A stretch of 64,000 bases of DNA from Methylococcales bacterium (GTDB lineage: Bacteria > Pseudomonadota > Gammaproteobacteria > Methylococcales > Methylomonadaceae), in NCBI GenBank assembly GCA_028712795.1, contig JAQTPT010000007.1, positions 27,487 through 91,486 of the forward strand, given 5' to 3'. The position numbers and the translations under genes were made by a program. The notes beneath the pieces were generated by a model, which worked only from the letters and a program-made list of their open reading frames with translations, ran no database searches and had not been told where the DNA came from. Positions 47,730 through 57,355 of this stretch are shown here, in pieces; within the stretch, counting starts at the first letter, position 1, and the number at the start of each line of letters is the position of its first letter.

Positions 47730-47854
47730 AATTCTCCAACAATAACCAGCCGCTGAAAGAACAAATAGCAGCCTTGACAATAATTCTGTGGCAATGCTTC
47801 TATTTTTAAGGATAATTGCTCGAGTCGTGCCTAAAAACAAATAAAAATTGAATC

Positions 47855-49924
47855 ATGAATAAGTTACTAAAAAACGCCATCTGGATACTCATTGCTGTTC
47901 TGGGCGCATTAGCTGTGGGCGGCATTGCCCTTAATCGAGGCGAAAATATCAACGCGCTTTGGTTTATTACAGCCGCGCTTTGTGTCTATGCCATTGCCTA
48001 TCGCTTTTATGCGACGTGGATTGCTGTCACCGTGTTGATAGTCGATGACACACGCGCAACGCCGGCTGAGCGCCTGGATAACGGCCGCGATTTTGTGCCT
48101 ACCCATAGATGGATCGTGTTCGGACACCATTTCGCAGCCATTGCGGGGCCTGGCCCATTGGTGGGGCCAACGCTGGCCGCGCAGTTTGGCTTTCTGCCGG
48201 GTACGTTGTGGATATTGTTTGGCGCGGTGTTGGGCGGCTGTGTACAGGATATGGTGATCTTGTTTCTGTCCACCCGGCGTAATGCCAAAAGCCTGGGGCA
48301 GATGGCGCGTGACGAGCTGGGGTTACTGGGCGGTACGGCGGCATTAATAGGCACATTTGCGATTATGATTATCCTGATTGCCGTACTGGGTTTGGTGGTG
48401 GTTAACGCGATGAAGCACAGTCCATGGGCTACTTTTACGGTGTCAGCGACTATTCCGATCGCCATGATTGTGGGCACTTATATGCGCTATTTTCGTCCAG
48501 GCCAGGTGCTGGAGGCTTCGGCTTTAGGCGTGATTTTATTATTGCTGTCGGTGGCGGGCGGCCGCTTTATTGATGAACATGAGTTTTTGCGTTTAGTGTT
48601 TGATCGCGAAGGACTGACACTCGCCTGGTGGGTGATGGCTTATGGTTTTGCCGCCGCTATATTTCCAGTCTGGCTATTATTGGCGCCGCGTGATTACTTG
48701 TCCACCTACATGAAGTTGGGTACTATCACGTTGTTGGCGGTGGCTATTATCATGTTGCAACCCGATGTGAAAATGCCTGCGATTACTCAATTTATCGACG
48801 GTACAGGGCCTATTTTCGGGGGCAAATTATTCCCGTTTGTTTTCATTACGATCGCTTGCGGAGCGATCTCCGGTTTTCACTCGCTGGTTGCGTCAGGCAC
48901 TACGCCTAAATTGCTGAGTAATGAACGTGACATCCAAATGATCGGTTATGGCGGCATGTTGCTGGAATCATTTGTCGCCATCATGGCGATGATAGCCGCT
49001 ACCGTGCTCGACCCCGGCGTTTTTTTTGCCATCAACAGTCCGGCGGGCGTGGTCGGCGCGGAGGCTGCCGAGGCCGTCGCCAAAATATCTTCCTGGGGTT
49101 ATCCTGTTAGTGTTGAGCAAATGAAAAACCTGGCCCGTCAAATGGGTGAAGCGACGTTGTTTGCGCGTACCGGCGGCGCGCCTTCGCTGGCTGTCGGCAT
49201 GGCGAGTATTTTCGGCAGCGCTTTCGGGGAAGGCATGCTGGCTTTGTGGTATCACTTTGCCATTATGTTTGAGGCCATTTTTATTCTAACCACCCTGGAC
49301 GCCGGAACGCGCGTAGGCCGGTTTATGCTGCAGGATATGCTCGGCAATATATGGCCGAAAATGGGCGAAACGTCGTGGACACCTTCCGTTGTTCTCACCA
49401 GTGCGCTGGTGGTGTCTGGGTGGGGCTATTTTCTTTACATTGGCGTGATAGATCCAAACGGCGGCGTTAATATCCTGTGGCCAATGTTTGGCATTGCCAA
49501 TCAAATGCTGGCGGCTATCGCGCTGTGCGTGGCTACGGGGATTTTGATCAAATCCGGCAAATTGAAGTATGCCTGGGTAACCGGCTTACCTCTAATGTGG
49601 CTGGTAACCATTACCAGCACTGCGGCATGGCAAAAAATTACCAGCAACGATATTCGTATAGGATTTTTTACCGCCGCCAACGATTTAACGGACAAGCTGG
49701 CAGCGGGTGTTCTGCCGCCGGCAAAAGCGGCAGTTGCCCCGCAATTGATATTTAATTTGCATCTGGACGGGTGGCTTACGCTGTTTTTTGTCAGCTTATT
49801 GTGGTTGATTGTTTTTGATATGGTTCGTGTATGCGTCCGATACCTGTCGGGAAAGCCGGTATTGCCGCTTACTGAATCGCCCCATAGCCCCAGCCGCCTG
49901 GTTGAAGATTGGGTGAGGGATTGA
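47855..49924 (+). CDS. cstA: Carbon starvation protein A, peptide/pyruvate transporter
   Basis: 689 residues, about 16-18 membrane helices. CstA hallmarks: RFYATWIAVTVLIVDDTRAT, PTHRWIVFGHHFAAIAGPGPLVGP, GFHSLVASGTTPKLLSNERD, FEAIFILTTLDAGTRVGRFM. E. coli CstA/BtsT-type carriers import peptides or pyruvate under carbon starvation. Followed at two bases by the YbdD partner gene. Confidence 0.94.
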   Translation: MNKLLKNAIWILIAVLGALAVGGIALNRGENINALWFITAALCVYAIAYRFYATWIAVTVLIVDDTRATPAERLDNGRDFVPTHRWIVFGHHFAAIAGPGPLVGPTLAAQFGFLPGTLWILFGAVLGGCVQDMVILFLSTRRNAKSLGQMARDELGLLGGTAALIGTFAIMIILIAVLGLVVVNAMKHSPWATFTVSATIPIAMIVGTYMRYFRPGQVLEASALGVILLLLSVAGGRFIDEHEFLRLVFDREGLTLAWWVMAYGFAAAIFPVWLLLAPRDYLSTYMKLGTITLLAVAIIMLQPDVKMPAITQFIDGTGPIFGGKLFPFVFITIACGAISGFHSLVASGTTPKLLSNERDIQMIGYGGMLLESFVAIMAMIAATVLDPGVFFAINSPAGVVGAEAAEAVAKISSWGYPVSVEQMKNLARQMGEATLFARTGGAPSLAVGMASIFGSAFGEGMLALWYHFAIMFEAIFILTTLDAGTRVGRFMLQDMLGNIWPKMGETSWTPSVVLTSALVVSGWGYFLYIGVIDPNGGVNILWPMFGIANQMLAAIALCVATGILIKSGKLKYAWVTGLPLMWLVTITSTAAWQKITSNDIRIGFFTAANDLTDKLAAGVLPPAKAAVAPQLIFNLHLDGWLTLFFVSLLWLIVFDMVRVCVRYLSGKPVLPLTESPHSPSRLVEDWVRD

Positions 49925-49926
49925 TA

Positions 49927-50121
49927 TTGGACAAGCTTAAAGCATTCTGGCGTATAATCCGCCGTCTTTCAGGTGATGATGCTTACGAGCAATACCTGAA
50001 GCATTATGCCCGGTATCATCAAGCTGATGAGGGGCATGAATGTCACCAGCCATTGACCAAAGCCGATTTTTTTAAGCAATGGCAAAATGAAAAGTGGAAC
50101 GGGATTAAGCGCTGCTGTTAG
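49927..50121 (+). CDS. ybdD: YbdD/YjiX-family small protein (CstA partner)
   Basis: 64 residues; TTG start at 49927 chosen because GAGGGA sits six bases upstream and family members begin near -KAFWR. Typical family text: LKAFWRIIRRLSGDDAYEQY, HYARYHQ, KADFFKQWQNEKWNGIKRCC. This Cys-ended small protein always accompanies CstA/BtsT and is probably needed for transport. Starts 2 bases after the cstA stop. Confidence 0.9.
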   Translation: MDKLKAFWRIIRRLSGDDAYEQYLKHYARYHQADEGHECHQPLTKADFFKQWQNEKWNGIKRCC

Positions 50122-50140
50122 TATAAAGTTTACTTAATCA

Positions 50141-50190
50141 CGATGCTGGTCGGGGTTTGCCGATGCTGGTCGGGGTTTGTAACCCCGACC
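50141..50190 (+). repeat. 20-bp tandem duplication and GGTCGGGGTT palindrome
   Basis: CGATGCTGGTCGGGGTTTG repeats at 50141 and 50161, the second continuing into the full palindrome (50168-50190) also present at 47558. The following 50191-50238 resembles the end of the 148-bp repeats but its closing hairpin is only half present. Confidence 0.85.
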
Positions 50191-50294
50191 AAAACGTTTG
50201 AAGACTTCAATAGCTTTCAAAACGTGAGTGACGGGGTTGCAAAATTTAGTTAACGTCACTTTCTCTTGTCCGCCAACGGCATCAAACTCAATTA

Positions 50295-51353
50295 ATGACT
50301 ATCGACTTTTTAATCATCGGCCAGGGCTTGGCGGGAAGTTTGCTGGCGTGGGAGCTCATACAACGGGATTGCAAAGTCGTGATCATTGATAATGGCGAGG
50401 AAAATGCGTCCCAGGTTGCTGCCGGCTTAATCAATCCTATTACGGGAATGCGTTTTGTAAAATCAGCGGATGTAGATAGCTTATTGCCCACGGCAAAACA
50501 GTGTTACTCGCTATTAGCGGATTTCTTTAAGCAGACGTTTTACATTGAAAAGCCGATGCTGCGGCTTTTCCGCAGTGATGCGGAATTGACACATTGTCTT
50601 AAGCGGTTTGATGATCCTGCTTATCTGGATTATTTGGGCGCAATCTCGCAGCCAGACCATGCTATCAAAAATGTTGCAGCGCCCTTTGGCTTTCTGGAGC
50701 AAAAACAAACTGGTTATTTATTAACCCGCCCGCTATTGACGAGCTTAAAAGAGTTCTTTATTGCCAAGGGATGTTACCGGCAGGCGAATGTTGATTACCA
50801 GGATATTCAGCTAAAACCGTCTTTACGCTGGCAGGCTATTTCTCCCAAACAGATTATTTTCTGCGAAGGCCATCATGCTACAAACAATCCCTGGTTTTCC
50901 TGGCTGCCTTTTCAGTTGGTGAAAGGGGAGATTTTGACGCTAAAACACCAAAGCCACTTGCCTGATAAAATCCTGAATTCCGGCGACTGGTTAATCCCTT
51001 TAAACCCCCATGACATCCGTCTCGGCGCAACGTTCGACCGGAAAAACCTGGATACGCTGCCTACCGAACGCGGTAAAAATGAGTTAATGAGTGCTCTCAA
51101 AGTTATTTCAGCTGGTCTTGCGCGAGCCACCCTGTTAAATCATCAGGCCAATATACGGCCTTGCACATTGGATAAACAACCGTTTATCGGCCAACATCCA
51201 CAATTCCCGCAACTCGCTATTTTTAACGGCTTTGGCGCTAAGGGCAGTTTGCAGATACCCTGGTTTTGCCAAAAGTTTGCTGATGCCTTAGTCCATAACA
51301 AGCGCCTACCCGCTAACATTCAACGCCATTATGCAACGCATTTCACTGGTTAA
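50295..51353 (+). CDS. FAD-dependent oxidoreductase, DAO fold, possible MnmC oxidase-domain counterpart
   Basis: 352 residues. FAD Rossmann motif at the start (IIGQGLAGSLLAWEL, then the acidic end IID), AAGLINPITGMR second motif, and late FNGFGAKGSLQIPWFCQKFA where DAO proteins close the FAD site. The overall order resembles the C-terminal oxidase half of E. coli MnmC. It overlaps by 23 bases a methyltransferase gene of the MnmM (YtqB) type, the partner expected if this enzyme oxidatively converts cmnm5U to nm5U in tRNA. The family is firm; the tRNA role is inference from the neighbour. Confidence 0.7.
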   Translation: MTIDFLIIGQGLAGSLLAWELIQRDCKVVIIDNGEENASQVAAGLINPITGMRFVKSADVDSLLPTAKQCYSLLADFFKQTFYIEKPMLRLFRSDAELTHCLKRFDDPAYLDYLGAISQPDHAIKNVAAPFGFLEQKQTGYLLTRPLLTSLKEFFIAKGCYRQANVDYQDIQLKPSLRWQAISPKQIIFCEGHHATNNPWFSWLPFQLVKGEILTLKHQSHLPDKILNSGDWLIPLNPHDIRLGATFDRKNLDTLPTERGKNELMSALKVISAGLARATLLNHQANIRPCTLDKQPFIGQHPQFPQLAIFNGFGAKGSLQIPWFCQKFADALVHNKRLPANIQRHYATHFTG

Positions 51354-51906
51354 CGTCGCCCATGATCTCATTAAAGAGGTTCTTCTTCCTGGCGATATTG
51401 CCATTGATGCGACAGTAGGCAATGGTTACGATACCCTGTTTCTTGCCAAACAAGTTGGCTTATCAGGCGAGGTTTTTGGTTTTGATATACAACAGGCTGC
51501 CATCGAATCAACTAAAGAAAAATTCCAGCAAACACATTGTCCGGCCCGTCTGACCTTGATACAAGCCAGCCATGCGGGCATGGGCGGTAAAATTCCTGCA
51601 CACTATCATGGCAACATTCGCGCCATTATGTTTAATCTGGGTTACCTGCCGGGCGGCGATAAAAGCATTATCACGCGAACAGATTCAACAATAACAGCAT
51701 TGAATAGCGCCTGCCGGATGTTGTCAGGCAATGGCATCATTACTGTCTTGGCTTATCCCGGCCATCAGGGCGGCGATCTGGAAACCGGTCAGGTTAAAAG
51801 CTGGTGCGAACAACTGGATAAAGATCAATTTAAAATCAGAATTGTTTATAGTTCAGATAATAAAGACTCCACCCCCAGGCTTTTTGTCATTAAGAAGACG
51901 CACTAA
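51331..51906 (+). CDS. mnmM: Class I methyltransferase, MnmM/YtqB family (PF06962)
   Basis: 191 residues: SAM-binding motif DATVGNGYDTLFLAKQVG, acidic GFDIQQAAIE, then SHAGMGGKIP and FNLGYLPGGDKSIITR, the family signature, and late VLAYPGHQGGDLETGQVKSW. B. subtilis YtqB (MnmM) methylates nm5(s2)U to mnm5(s2)U at tRNA wobble position 34. The start at 51331 lies 23 bases inside the end of the FAD oxidoreductase gene, so the two are probably co-translated. Confidence 0.85.
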   Translation: MQRISLVNVAHDLIKEVLLPGDIAIDATVGNGYDTLFLAKQVGLSGEVFGFDIQQAAIESTKEKFQQTHCPARLTLIQASHAGMGGKIPAHYHGNIRAIMFNLGYLPGGDKSIITRTDSTITALNSACRMLSGNGIITVLAYPGHQGGDLETGQVKSWCEQLDKDQFKIRIVYSSDNKDSTPRLFVIKKTH

Positions 51907-51981
51907 TACAAACCGGTAGCAAAACAATCTGCTATCATTGCGCGCCCCTGTTTTATTTACTTCCACTCATAAAGGACACAC

Positions 51982-52296
51982 ATGTCAGAATTCAATAACG
52001 TATCCGTCGTCAAAAAAGCCAACGTCTATTTCGGTGGCAATGTCAGCAGCCGCACTATCCGTTTTGCCGATGGCTCTTTAAAAACGCTGGGTTTTATGTT
52101 GCCGGGTGAATACACGTTCAATACGGCTGAGAAAGAATTGATGGAAATCATCGACGGCGACCTTGATGTTTTGCTGCCAGGAGAAGATGAGTGGCAAAAA
52201 ATATCCGGCGGTGAAGCGTTTGGCGTTCCGGCCAATTCTGCATTTACGGTAAAAGTTAATACGCCTACGGACTATTGCTGTTCCTTTATTAAATAA
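51982..52296 (+). CDS. ppnP: Pyrimidine/purine nucleoside phosphorylase PpnP
   Basis: 104 residues, full family length (YaiE/DUF1255): [68 protein letters not shown]. Cupin-like dimer that phosphorolyses a wide range of nucleosides. Four bases ahead of the NYN gene. Confidence 0.93.
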   Translation: MSEFNNVSVVKKANVYFGGNVSSRTIRFADGSLKTLGFMLPGEYTFNTAEKELMEIIDGDLDVLLPGEDEWQKISGGEAFGVPANSAFTVKVNTPTDYCCSFIK

Positions 52297-52300
52297 CAGC

Positions 52301-52774
52301 ATGGACAGAGTCGCCATCTTCGCCGATGTGCAGAATATTTATTACACCACCAAGCAAAGCTATCAACGGCATTTTAATTACAGCGCGTTCTGGGCTCAGG
52401 CGACCGCCAACAGAACCGTTGTAGCTGCGTTTGCTTATGCCATCGACAAGGGGGACAGCAAGCAACTCGGCTTTCAGCAAATACTTCGAAATATTGGCTT
52501 TGAAGTCAAGCTTAAGCCTTATATACAGCGTAGCGATGGTTCTGCAAAAGGCGATTGGGATGTTGGCATTACCCTGGATGCGATCGAGTATGCGGCCAAG
52601 TCTGATGTAATCATTCTGTTGTCAGGGGATGGCGACTTTGATTTGCTGCTGAATAAAATTACGAGCGCTTATCCGGTAACAACCGAAGTCTATGGCGTAC
52701 CCGCGCTGACAGCGCCGTCTCTCATCAACGCGGCTAACCGCTTTATCGCTATTGACGATAAATTACTGCTGTAG
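52301..52774 (+). CDS. NYN-domain ribonuclease-like protein (LabA/DUF88)
   Basis: 157 residues, complete NYN (PIN-like) domain: AIFADVQNIYYTTKQ (first acidic), KGDWDVGITLDAIEYA (Asp), LLSGDGDFDLLLNKI (Asp pair). The four acidic residues of the metal site are visible. Likely RNA nuclease. Just after ppnP, probable operon; ends before the bidirectional terminator. Confidence 0.88.
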   Translation: MDRVAIFADVQNIYYTTKQSYQRHFNYSAFWAQATANRTVVAAFAYAIDKGDSKQLGFQQILRNIGFEVKLKPYIQRSDGSAKGDWDVGITLDAIEYAAKSDVIILLSGDGDFDLLLNKITSAYPVTTEVYGVPALTAPSLINAANRFIAIDDKLLL

Positions 52775-52803
52775 AGTATTTTTTTACCAAAATACCAGGC
52801 AAA

Positions 52804-52839
52804 AAAACCGGCTTTCAGTAAACTGAGAGCCGGTTTTTA
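52804..52839. terminator. Bidirectional rho-independent terminator
   Basis: AAAACCGGCT and AGCCGGTTTT arms around TTCAGTAAACTGAG (itself pairing), with A-run before and T-run after, between the convergent NYN gene and ctpA. Works in both directions. Confidence 0.93.
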
Positions 52840-52859
52840 TACCTTAGCCGGGCTAATGA

Positions 52860-54170
52860 TTATTTCTTAACGATGCTAATCCCTTTTAATAAATTTAGGG
52901 CTTCATGCAAGGAGTAGTCTTCCAAATCCAGCTTATCTTTATCCGGCCCCTCTTTCTTACCCTCGGCGGCCCCTTTGCCTTTCTGCAAATGGCCCGACAA
53001 ATCAGCTTCTTTAACAGGTATAAAATCTGTTTTGTCTATTGTCTCCAATTTAACACGCGCCAACGGGATGTCGGGTTCAATGCCCTCAGCCTGTATTGAC
53101 CGGCCGGAAGGCGTGTAGTAACGCGCTGTTGTCAGCTTGACTGCCGCGCCATTACTGGTAGGCAATATCGTTTGTACCGAGCCTTTGCCGAAAGACTTTT
53201 CGCCCATAATCACGGCACGCTTTTGATCCTGCAAAGCGCCTGCAACAATCTCAGATGCCGATGCCGAACCCCCATTAATCAATACAACGATGGGCGCGCC
53301 GTCAATGAGATCATCGGGTGCTGCATTAAAACGCATTTCTGAGTTTTCAATACGTCCCTCTGTATACACAATAAGCCCGCTTTTTAAAAAGGCGTCACTC
53401 ACTTCAACCGCCGCATTTAAAACGCCACCCGGGTTATTTCTTAAATCCAGCACCAGACCCTTTAAATTACCGCCATTTTCTTTTTTAAGCGCAGCAAGCG
53501 CGGTTTTAAGAGCATCTCCCGTACCGGATTGAAAACTGCTGATCCGGACATAGCCATAGCCTTTTTCTAACATTCTGCTCTTGACGCTTTTAACTTTTAT
53601 GATGTCGCGGGCCAGCGTTATTTTCAAAGGGGCTTCTTCGCCTTCGCGTACAATCGTTAGCACAATTTTACTGCCGGGTTCACCACGCATCTTCTTGACG
53701 GCATCAGTGAGAGACATGCCCTTTACCGGTTGATCATCCAGCTTGATAATAAGATCTCCGGTTTTTATGCCCGCTTTTTGCGCTGGCGTATCATCGATAG
53801 GCGAAACCACTTTTATAAAGCCGTTTTCCATCGTCACTTCTATGCCTAAGCCGCCAAACTGCCCGGTGGTGCCTTCTTTTAATTCCTGATATTCTTCCGG
53901 AACCAAATACGCCGAGTGCGGGTCAAGGCCGCTCAACATGCCTCGAACAGCATCTTCCAATAGCTTTTTATCCGAAACGGGCTCTACATAATCCCTTTTT
54001 ATCCTGCCAAAAATTTCTGTAAATGTCCGCAAATCCTCATAAGGGAGTGCCTCGGTATCCGTTGCGGCTTCGCCATTGCTCCGTTCTGCAAAGACGCTGC
54101 CGCAGATACCCATCAAGACACCCAACATAATCCCTAAGGATAAAATATAACCCGCTTTCTTTTTTTGCAT
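52860..54170 (-). CDS. ctpA: C-terminal processing protease (S41 family)
   Basis: 436 residues from MQKKKAGYILSLGIM (a TTG 24 bases upstream is open but the ATG at 54170 has GGAG). Signal/anchor segment, PDZ domain (FGGLGIEVTMENGFIKVVSP, AGIKTGDLIIKLD), protease core with catalytic Ser in INGGSASASEIVAGAL and Lys in GEKSFGKGSVQTI. Periplasmic trimming of envelope proteins. Last of the gpmI-envC-ctpA set, conserved in many gammaproteobacteria. Confidence 0.92.
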   Translation of the reverse strand: MQKKKAGYILSLGIMLGVLMGICGSVFAERSNGEAATDTEALPYEDLRTFTEIFGRIKRDYVEPVSDKKLLEDAVRGMLSGLDPHSAYLVPEEYQELKEGTTGQFGGLGIEVTMENGFIKVVSPIDDTPAQKAGIKTGDLIIKLDDQPVKGMSLTDAVKKMRGEPGSKIVLTIVREGEEAPLKITLARDIIKVKSVKSRMLEKGYGYVRISSFQSGTGDALKTALAALKKENGGNLKGLVLDLRNNPGGVLNAAVEVSDAFLKSGLIVYTEGRIENSEMRFNAAPDDLIDGAPIVVLINGGSASASEIVAGALQDQKRAVIMGEKSFGKGSVQTILPTSNGAAVKLTTARYYTPSGRSIQAEGIEPDIPLARVKLETIDKTDFIPVKEADLSGHLQKGKGAAEGKKEGPDKDKLDLEDYSLHEALNLLKGISIVKK

Positions 54171-54257
54171 GTTTCTTAGACTCCAAATCCTCAATTTACT
54201 GACTATATATTATCATTTAATGACTCATTTACTTAAGGGATGGGGACGAAATGACGG

Positions 54258-54342
54258 GAAATTTTGACGCAGGATTTTTATTCGTATTCAGCGGCGGTAA
54301 GCATGCAGCGCGGAATATGAATAAAAAGACCAGTCAAAGTGC
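54258..54342 (+). repeat. Probable degraded MITE-like remnant, copy F
   Basis: Two blocks match the 158-bp element in order: GACGCAGGATTTTTATTC near 54269 and AATAAAAAGACCAG near 54318, with the middle palindrome deleted and ends lost. Lies between ctpA and envC. The match is shorter and weaker than the other copies. Confidence 0.5.
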
Positions 54343-54378
54343 TCACGTTATAAAATCACCCTACGCAATGACCCGATT

Positions 54379-55551
54379 TCATCTTCGGCACCATTCAAGC
54401 GGATCAATAGGCTCCCCTTTCTTACGTATGCCAAAATACAACCCTGCCTGGCTGCGTCCGCCACTTTGTCCAACAGAAGCAATTACGTCCCCGGCCTTTA
54501 CAAAATCGCCGGTATGCTTATAAAGACTCTGATTAAACGCATAAAGTGTCATATACCCCTGGCCATGATCAATTATAATCAACAAGCCATAACTGCGCAG
54601 CCATTCGGCATACACCACTTTGCCCCCGGTCACCGCTTTTATTTCCTTCCCTTCACCCGCATCAATCAATACGCCATCCCACGTACCCTCGGTTCGAGCG
54701 CTTCCAAATTTACGTATTAATTTACCATTGACTGGCCAAGGCAGTTTACCCTTTTGCGCAGCAAAATCAGTTTTTTGTTCAGAAGAATTGTCTTTCGATG
54801 GGGATAATTCTTTTGCCTGCTCTGCATCCACAGCAAGCTCCTCTTCTGTGATAGGCAATGAAGCCATTAAACTCCTCAGCCTGTTTTGGCTTTCCCGCAA
54901 TTGGCTTAACTGTTGTTCACGCGAAGAAAAATCATTGCCGATTTGCAGCAGTAATTTATTTCTTTGTTTTCTGGCTTCGTCAAGGACGGCTTGCTCTGAT
55001 TTCTTTTTTTCCAGATCGCGCTCTAAAAGTTCAGTTTCGGTTTGTTTTTGTTTATCCAACTGTTCCAGGTGCTGGACAGCGGTTTCTATATCAGCGAGTT
55101 TTTTTAAACGTTCTTTATTGAAATAATTAAAATAAACCATCATCCGGCTGGATAGGGTGGGGTCTTCCTGGTTGAGGAGCAGCTTTAACTTTTCTTTTCG
55201 CCCGATAGCATAGGCAAGCCTTATTTGATCGGCCAGTTCTTTGCTTAATGTATCAATTTCAGCCTGATAACTATTCATATTCAGCCGAATAGTGTCCAAA
55301 CTTTCTCGTTTCTTCTCAATTTGGGCATGCAACGTTTTCAATGAAGCGGCAGTTTCACCGTAATGTTTTTCAGTTTCGGCCAACAGATTCTGCAAGGCGT
55401 CTTTCTCCTCGGAAAGACGCTGCATAGCCTGCTTGACGCCAGTAATGTCTGACTCGACCTTATTGAGTTCTTTGCTGGATTGCAAATCCTCCGCATAAGC
55501 GTCACGGACCCAAGCGCCCAGCAAAAGAACAAAAACCAGCTCTTTTCTCAT
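54379..55551 (-). CDS. envC: EnvC-type murein hydrolase activator
   Basis: 390 residues: signal peptide, long coiled coil (about 25-245), and C-terminal LytM (M23) domain (GKLIRKFGSARTEGTWDGVL, IIIDHGQGYMTLYAFNQSL, VGQSGGRSQAGLYFGIRKKG). The zinc ligands of active M23 enzymes are replaced (LYFGI for HLHF), as in E. coli EnvC, so it should activate amidases at the septum, not cut itself. Between gpmI (8 bases) and ctpA on the same strand. Confidence 0.92.
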   Translation of the reverse strand: MRKELVFVLLLGAWVRDAYAEDLQSSKELNKVESDITGVKQAMQRLSEEKDALQNLLAETEKHYGETAASLKTLHAQIEKKRESLDTIRLNMNSYQAEIDTLSKELADQIRLAYAIGRKEKLKLLLNQEDPTLSSRMMVYFNYFNKERLKKLADIETAVQHLEQLDKQKQTETELLERDLEKKKSEQAVLDEARKQRNKLLLQIGNDFSSREQQLSQLRESQNRLRSLMASLPITEEELAVDAEQAKELSPSKDNSSEQKTDFAAQKGKLPWPVNGKLIRKFGSARTEGTWDGVLIDAGEGKEIKAVTGGKVVYAEWLRSYGLLIIIDHGQGYMTLYAFNQSLYKHTGDFVKAGDVIASVGQSGGRSQAGLYFGIRKKGEPIDPLEWCRR

Positions 55552-55558
55552 TCACGAA

Positions 55559-57103
55559 TTAAGCGGCATTAATAAGGGATCGACCTGTCATTTCAGCGGG
55601 TTGCGGGACACCTAACATAGCCAGCATGGTAGGGGCTAAATCAGATAAGCCGCCACCCGAGGTTAATGGTTTGTCACCACAGACATAAACCAAAGGCACC
55701 TGATTTGTCGTATGCGCGGTATGCGGTTGTCCGGTTTCTTTATCAACCATCTGCTCAATGTTGCCATGATCAGCTGTTAACAAGAGCTGTCCACCAACTG
55801 ATTTTAACGCATCAACGATGCGCTGCAATGATTTGTCCACGGCCTCGACCGCAAGTACCGCGGCAGGTATGATGCCAGTGTGGCCAACCATGTCGCAATT
55901 GGCATAATTGCAAATAATGACATCATATTTTCCGCCGGTAATCGCATCAACCAAATGATCGGTGACTTCGGCGGCATTCATTTCCGGTTGTAAATCGTAG
56001 GTTCTGACTTTAGGCGAGGGCACCAATATCCGGTCTTCTCCTGGAAAAGGGGTGTCTATGCCGCCATTAAGGAAAAAAGTGACGTGCGCATATTTTTCAG
56101 TTTCCGCCAGCCGTAGCTGCTTCATGCCCATGGCAGACAAATATTCCCCAAGACAATTTTTAATGTCGACGGAAGGGAACGCTATGTCATAATCAAAATC
56201 CTGGTGATATTCCGTTAAGGTACAAAAATAACCGGGATGCGGTTCATGCTTTCTATCGAAAGAATTGAACCTTGTTGAAGTGATTGCCTGGGAAATTTCG
56301 CGGGCGCGGTCGGCACGAAAATTCATAAACACAACGGAATCTTCAGGATCAAGCGCAACCGCATGACCTTCATCACCTAAAACAGCAGTTGGCAATACAA
56401 ATTCATCCGTCTCGCCTCTGGCGTAAGCGGCTTCCAAGCCCTGGAGTGCGGAATCCGCATAAAAACATGCTTCACCTTTAGCGATCAGGTCATAGGCGAA
56501 TTTAACACGATCCCAACGATTGTCCCTATCCATCGCATAAAAACGACCCATTATTGAAACGATTCGACCAACACCGAGCGCTGCAAATTTTGCGTCCAAC
56601 AATTCAATGGAAGCCGCGGCGCTTTTAGGCGGAACATCCCGGCCATCCAAAAAAGCATGCAGGTATATTTTACTTAAACCCCGCCTGGCAGCCAACTCGA
56701 TCATCGCCATAATCTGTTCTTCATGGCTATGCACGCCACCGGGTGACAACAAGCCCATAATATGTATGGCTTTACCTTTATCCTTGGCAAGATCGACGGC
56801 GCGGCAAAGGACTGGATTGGTGAAAAAACTGCCATCTTTTATCGCATCGTTTACCTTGGTGAAGTCCTGTGGTACATAACGGCCCGTACCTATATGGATA
56901 TGCCCCACTTCAGAATTACCCATTTGATCATCAGGCAATCCAACCGAGTGACCGGAACAATCCAATAATGTCATCGGGTAATCTTTTTGCAACTTATCCC
57001 AGCAAGGCGTATTAGCCATCGCAATGGCGTTATTTTCTTCATCCAATGAATAACCGAATCCGTCAAGGATTAGCAAAACTACGGGCTTAGGTCGATTTGG
57101 CAT
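55559..57103 (-). CDS. gpmI: 2,3-bisphosphoglycerate-independent phosphoglycerate mutase
   Basis: 514 residues from [17 protein letters not shown]. Alkaline-phosphatase fold with metal-site Asp (LILDGFG), phospho-Ser in [18 protein letters not shown], and GNIEQM / HTAHT for the second metal site. Interconverts 3- and 2-phosphoglycerate with manganese. Start set at 57103; the ATG 21 bases upstream is open too. Confidence 0.95.
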   Translation of the reverse strand: MPNRPKPVVLLILDGFGYSLDEENNAIAMANTPCWDKLQKDYPMTLLDCSGHSVGLPDDQMGNSEVGHIHIGTGRYVPQDFTKVNDAIKDGSFFTNPVLCRAVDLAKDKGKAIHIMGLLSPGGVHSHEEQIMAMIELAARRGLSKIYLHAFLDGRDVPPKSAAASIELLDAKFAALGVGRIVSIMGRFYAMDRDNRWDRVKFAYDLIAKGEACFYADSALQGLEAAYARGETDEFVLPTAVLGDEGHAVALDPEDSVVFMNFRADRAREISQAITSTRFNSFDRKHEPHPGYFCTLTEYHQDFDYDIAFPSVDIKNCLGEYLSAMGMKQLRLAETEKYAHVTFFLNGGIDTPFPGEDRILVPSPKVRTYDLQPEMNAAEVTDHLVDAITGGKYDVIICNYANCDMVGHTGIIPAAVLAVEAVDKSLQRIVDALKSVGGQLLLTADHGNIEQMVDKETGQPHTAHTTNQVPLVYVCGDKPLTSGGGLSDLAPTMLAMLGVPQPAEMTGRSLINAA

Positions 57104-57355
57104 CTTTATTTTATCTCCGCACATTAAAAAGTTGGGGTCACTTGATGGACAAAATCAAGATCAGAAGCTTTATTATATTATCCATTACCCAAAATGATTG
57201 AAAATAAGGTATCATTTTGCTAAATTTGCCGTTTTGCAAACAGGCAAACCAATCGTTATATTAATACACGTTGCTAACAGTTGTGTATAAATAATTCTTC
57301 CGGGGTCCTTTATTTATAATTAAGACGCCGTAAACAAGCAGCATTAAATAGTTTC

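Noticed and set aside
47111..47840. Minus-strand frames of about 100-147 codons across the 148-bp direct repeats
   Set aside because: Produced by the repeats themselves; the same peptide pieces recur because the DNA recurs, and no family is seen.
47350..50238. Possible CRISPR array from repeated GGGGTT palindromes
   Set aside because: Copies are unevenly spaced, differ in length and lack uniform spacers; no cas genes in the window.
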